Assembly: GCA_902526435.1 (NCBI GenBank)
Contig: CABZLA010000008.1
Span: 1-46,085 of the forward strand
Reading direction: 5' to 3'
DNA length: 46,085 nt
From: an uncultured Prochlorococcus sp.
Lineage (GTDB): Bacteria; Cyanobacteriota; Cyanobacteriia; PCC-6307; Cyanobiaceae
In this document: one piece after another, positions 46,009 through 46,085 of the stretch
Numbering within the stretch: the first letter of the stretch is position 1
How the letters are laid out: every line of letters starts with the position of its first letter
The notes under the pieces: generated by a model
Told to the model about the DNA's origin: nothing
Seen by the model: the letters and a program-made list of their open reading frames with translations, nothing else
Database searches by the model: none
Translations under genes and position numbers: made by a program

Positions 46009-46085
46009 GTGACGCTTACTTCGACATCTTTAACAAAAGATGATTCAGAAAAAAATTACCCCATTTGGATTACAGGTGCTGAAGC
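46009..46085 (+). CDS. ilvB: probable acetolactate synthase large subunit, 5' end only
   Basis: A frame opens with GTG at 46009 and runs off the window end after 25 codons. The peptide ends in YPIWITGAEA, which resembles the start of the TPP-binding domain of acetolactate synthase (first enzyme of branched-chain amino-acid synthesis). I also recall ilvB following hemH in Prochlorococcus genomes. A TTGACA hexamer at 45937 could belong to its promoter, but I see no good -10. Partial; the identity rests on few residues. Confidence 0.55.
   Translation, partial: MTLTSTSLTKDDSEKNYPIWITGAE

Overview
The window is a continuous stretch of a small, very AT-rich cyanobacterial chromosome. It is almost certainly from a high-light-adapted Prochlorococcus or a close relative. 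The evidence is gene content (psb27, a ferrochelatase with a CAB-type tail, the glutamate-based ALA pathway gene hemL, primary sigma factor rpoD, cyanobacteria-only families such as DUF2854 and DUF3153), very short or negative spacing between genes, frequent TTG starts, and low GC throughout. The species call rests on recognising proteins and gene order, not on a database search. I see about 51 protein genes, the last one cut by the window end. I see no rRNA, tRNA, CRISPR array, insertion sequence or prophage.

Layout. 1-5.2 kb: map, an SDR protein on the other strand, a BioD-like/DRTGG protein followed by a SLOG/DprA-like protein, YajQ, a 67-aa orphan and a prohibitin. 5.2-7.5 kb (minus): hemL and xthA. 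7.6-10.8 kb (plus): a small exported orphan, a 199-aa cyanobacterial orphan, larC and a polytopic UPF0104-type protein. 10.8-14.2 kb (minus): a YjbQ - pterin dehydratase - CobW GTPase - iron-type ABC permease run. 14.3-16.5 kb (plus): M32 carboxypeptidase and an intact inorganic pyrophosphatase. 16.5-18.7 kb (minus): hemC and rpoD. 19.0-21.3 kb (plus): priA. 21.3-23.8 kb (minus): DUF2854-argB-DUF3153. 23.9-25.7 kb: a 60-aa orphan, ssb (minus), cobK-cutA. 25.6-30.3 kb (minus): proS-psb27-purA-adenosine kinase. 30.5-32.8 kb (plus): a helix-turn-helix protein, a one-TM orphan, a second and degenerate pyrophosphatase, an ArsC/Spx-like protein and lepB. 32.8-35.4 kb (minus): a two-domain histidine phosphatase and a dihydroorotase-like pseudoenzyme. 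35.5-40.2 kb (plus): a CPBP protease, an FtsL-like orphan, ftsI and tal. 40.2-44.6 kb (minus): tyrosine recombinase, cobO, pyrH, frr and a geranylgeranyl-reductase-like flavoprotein. 44.7 kb to the end (plus): hemH and the 5' end of a probable ilvB.

How the genes work together. Tetrapyrrole synthesis is over-represented: hemL, hemC and hemH for heme/chlorophyll, cobK and cobO for the corrin cofactor, and possibly the GGR-like protein for tail reduction. The rest is core housekeeping: replication and repair (priA, ssb, xthA), translation (proS, frr, map), nucleotides (purA, adenosine kinase, pyrH), division and wall synthesis (ftsI plus the putative ftsL), secretion (lepB) and carbon flow (tal).

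The most interesting observations are two proteins that keep their family fold but have lost active-site residues (the second pyrophosphatase and the dihydroorotase-like protein), a lone tyrosine recombinase embedded in housekeeping genes with no cargo, an unannotated FtsL candidate, a Psb27 without a lipobox, a His-rich CobW overlapping an iron-type permease, a DUF3153 protein with an internal lipobox-like motif, and several perfect inverted repeats in short intergenic gaps.
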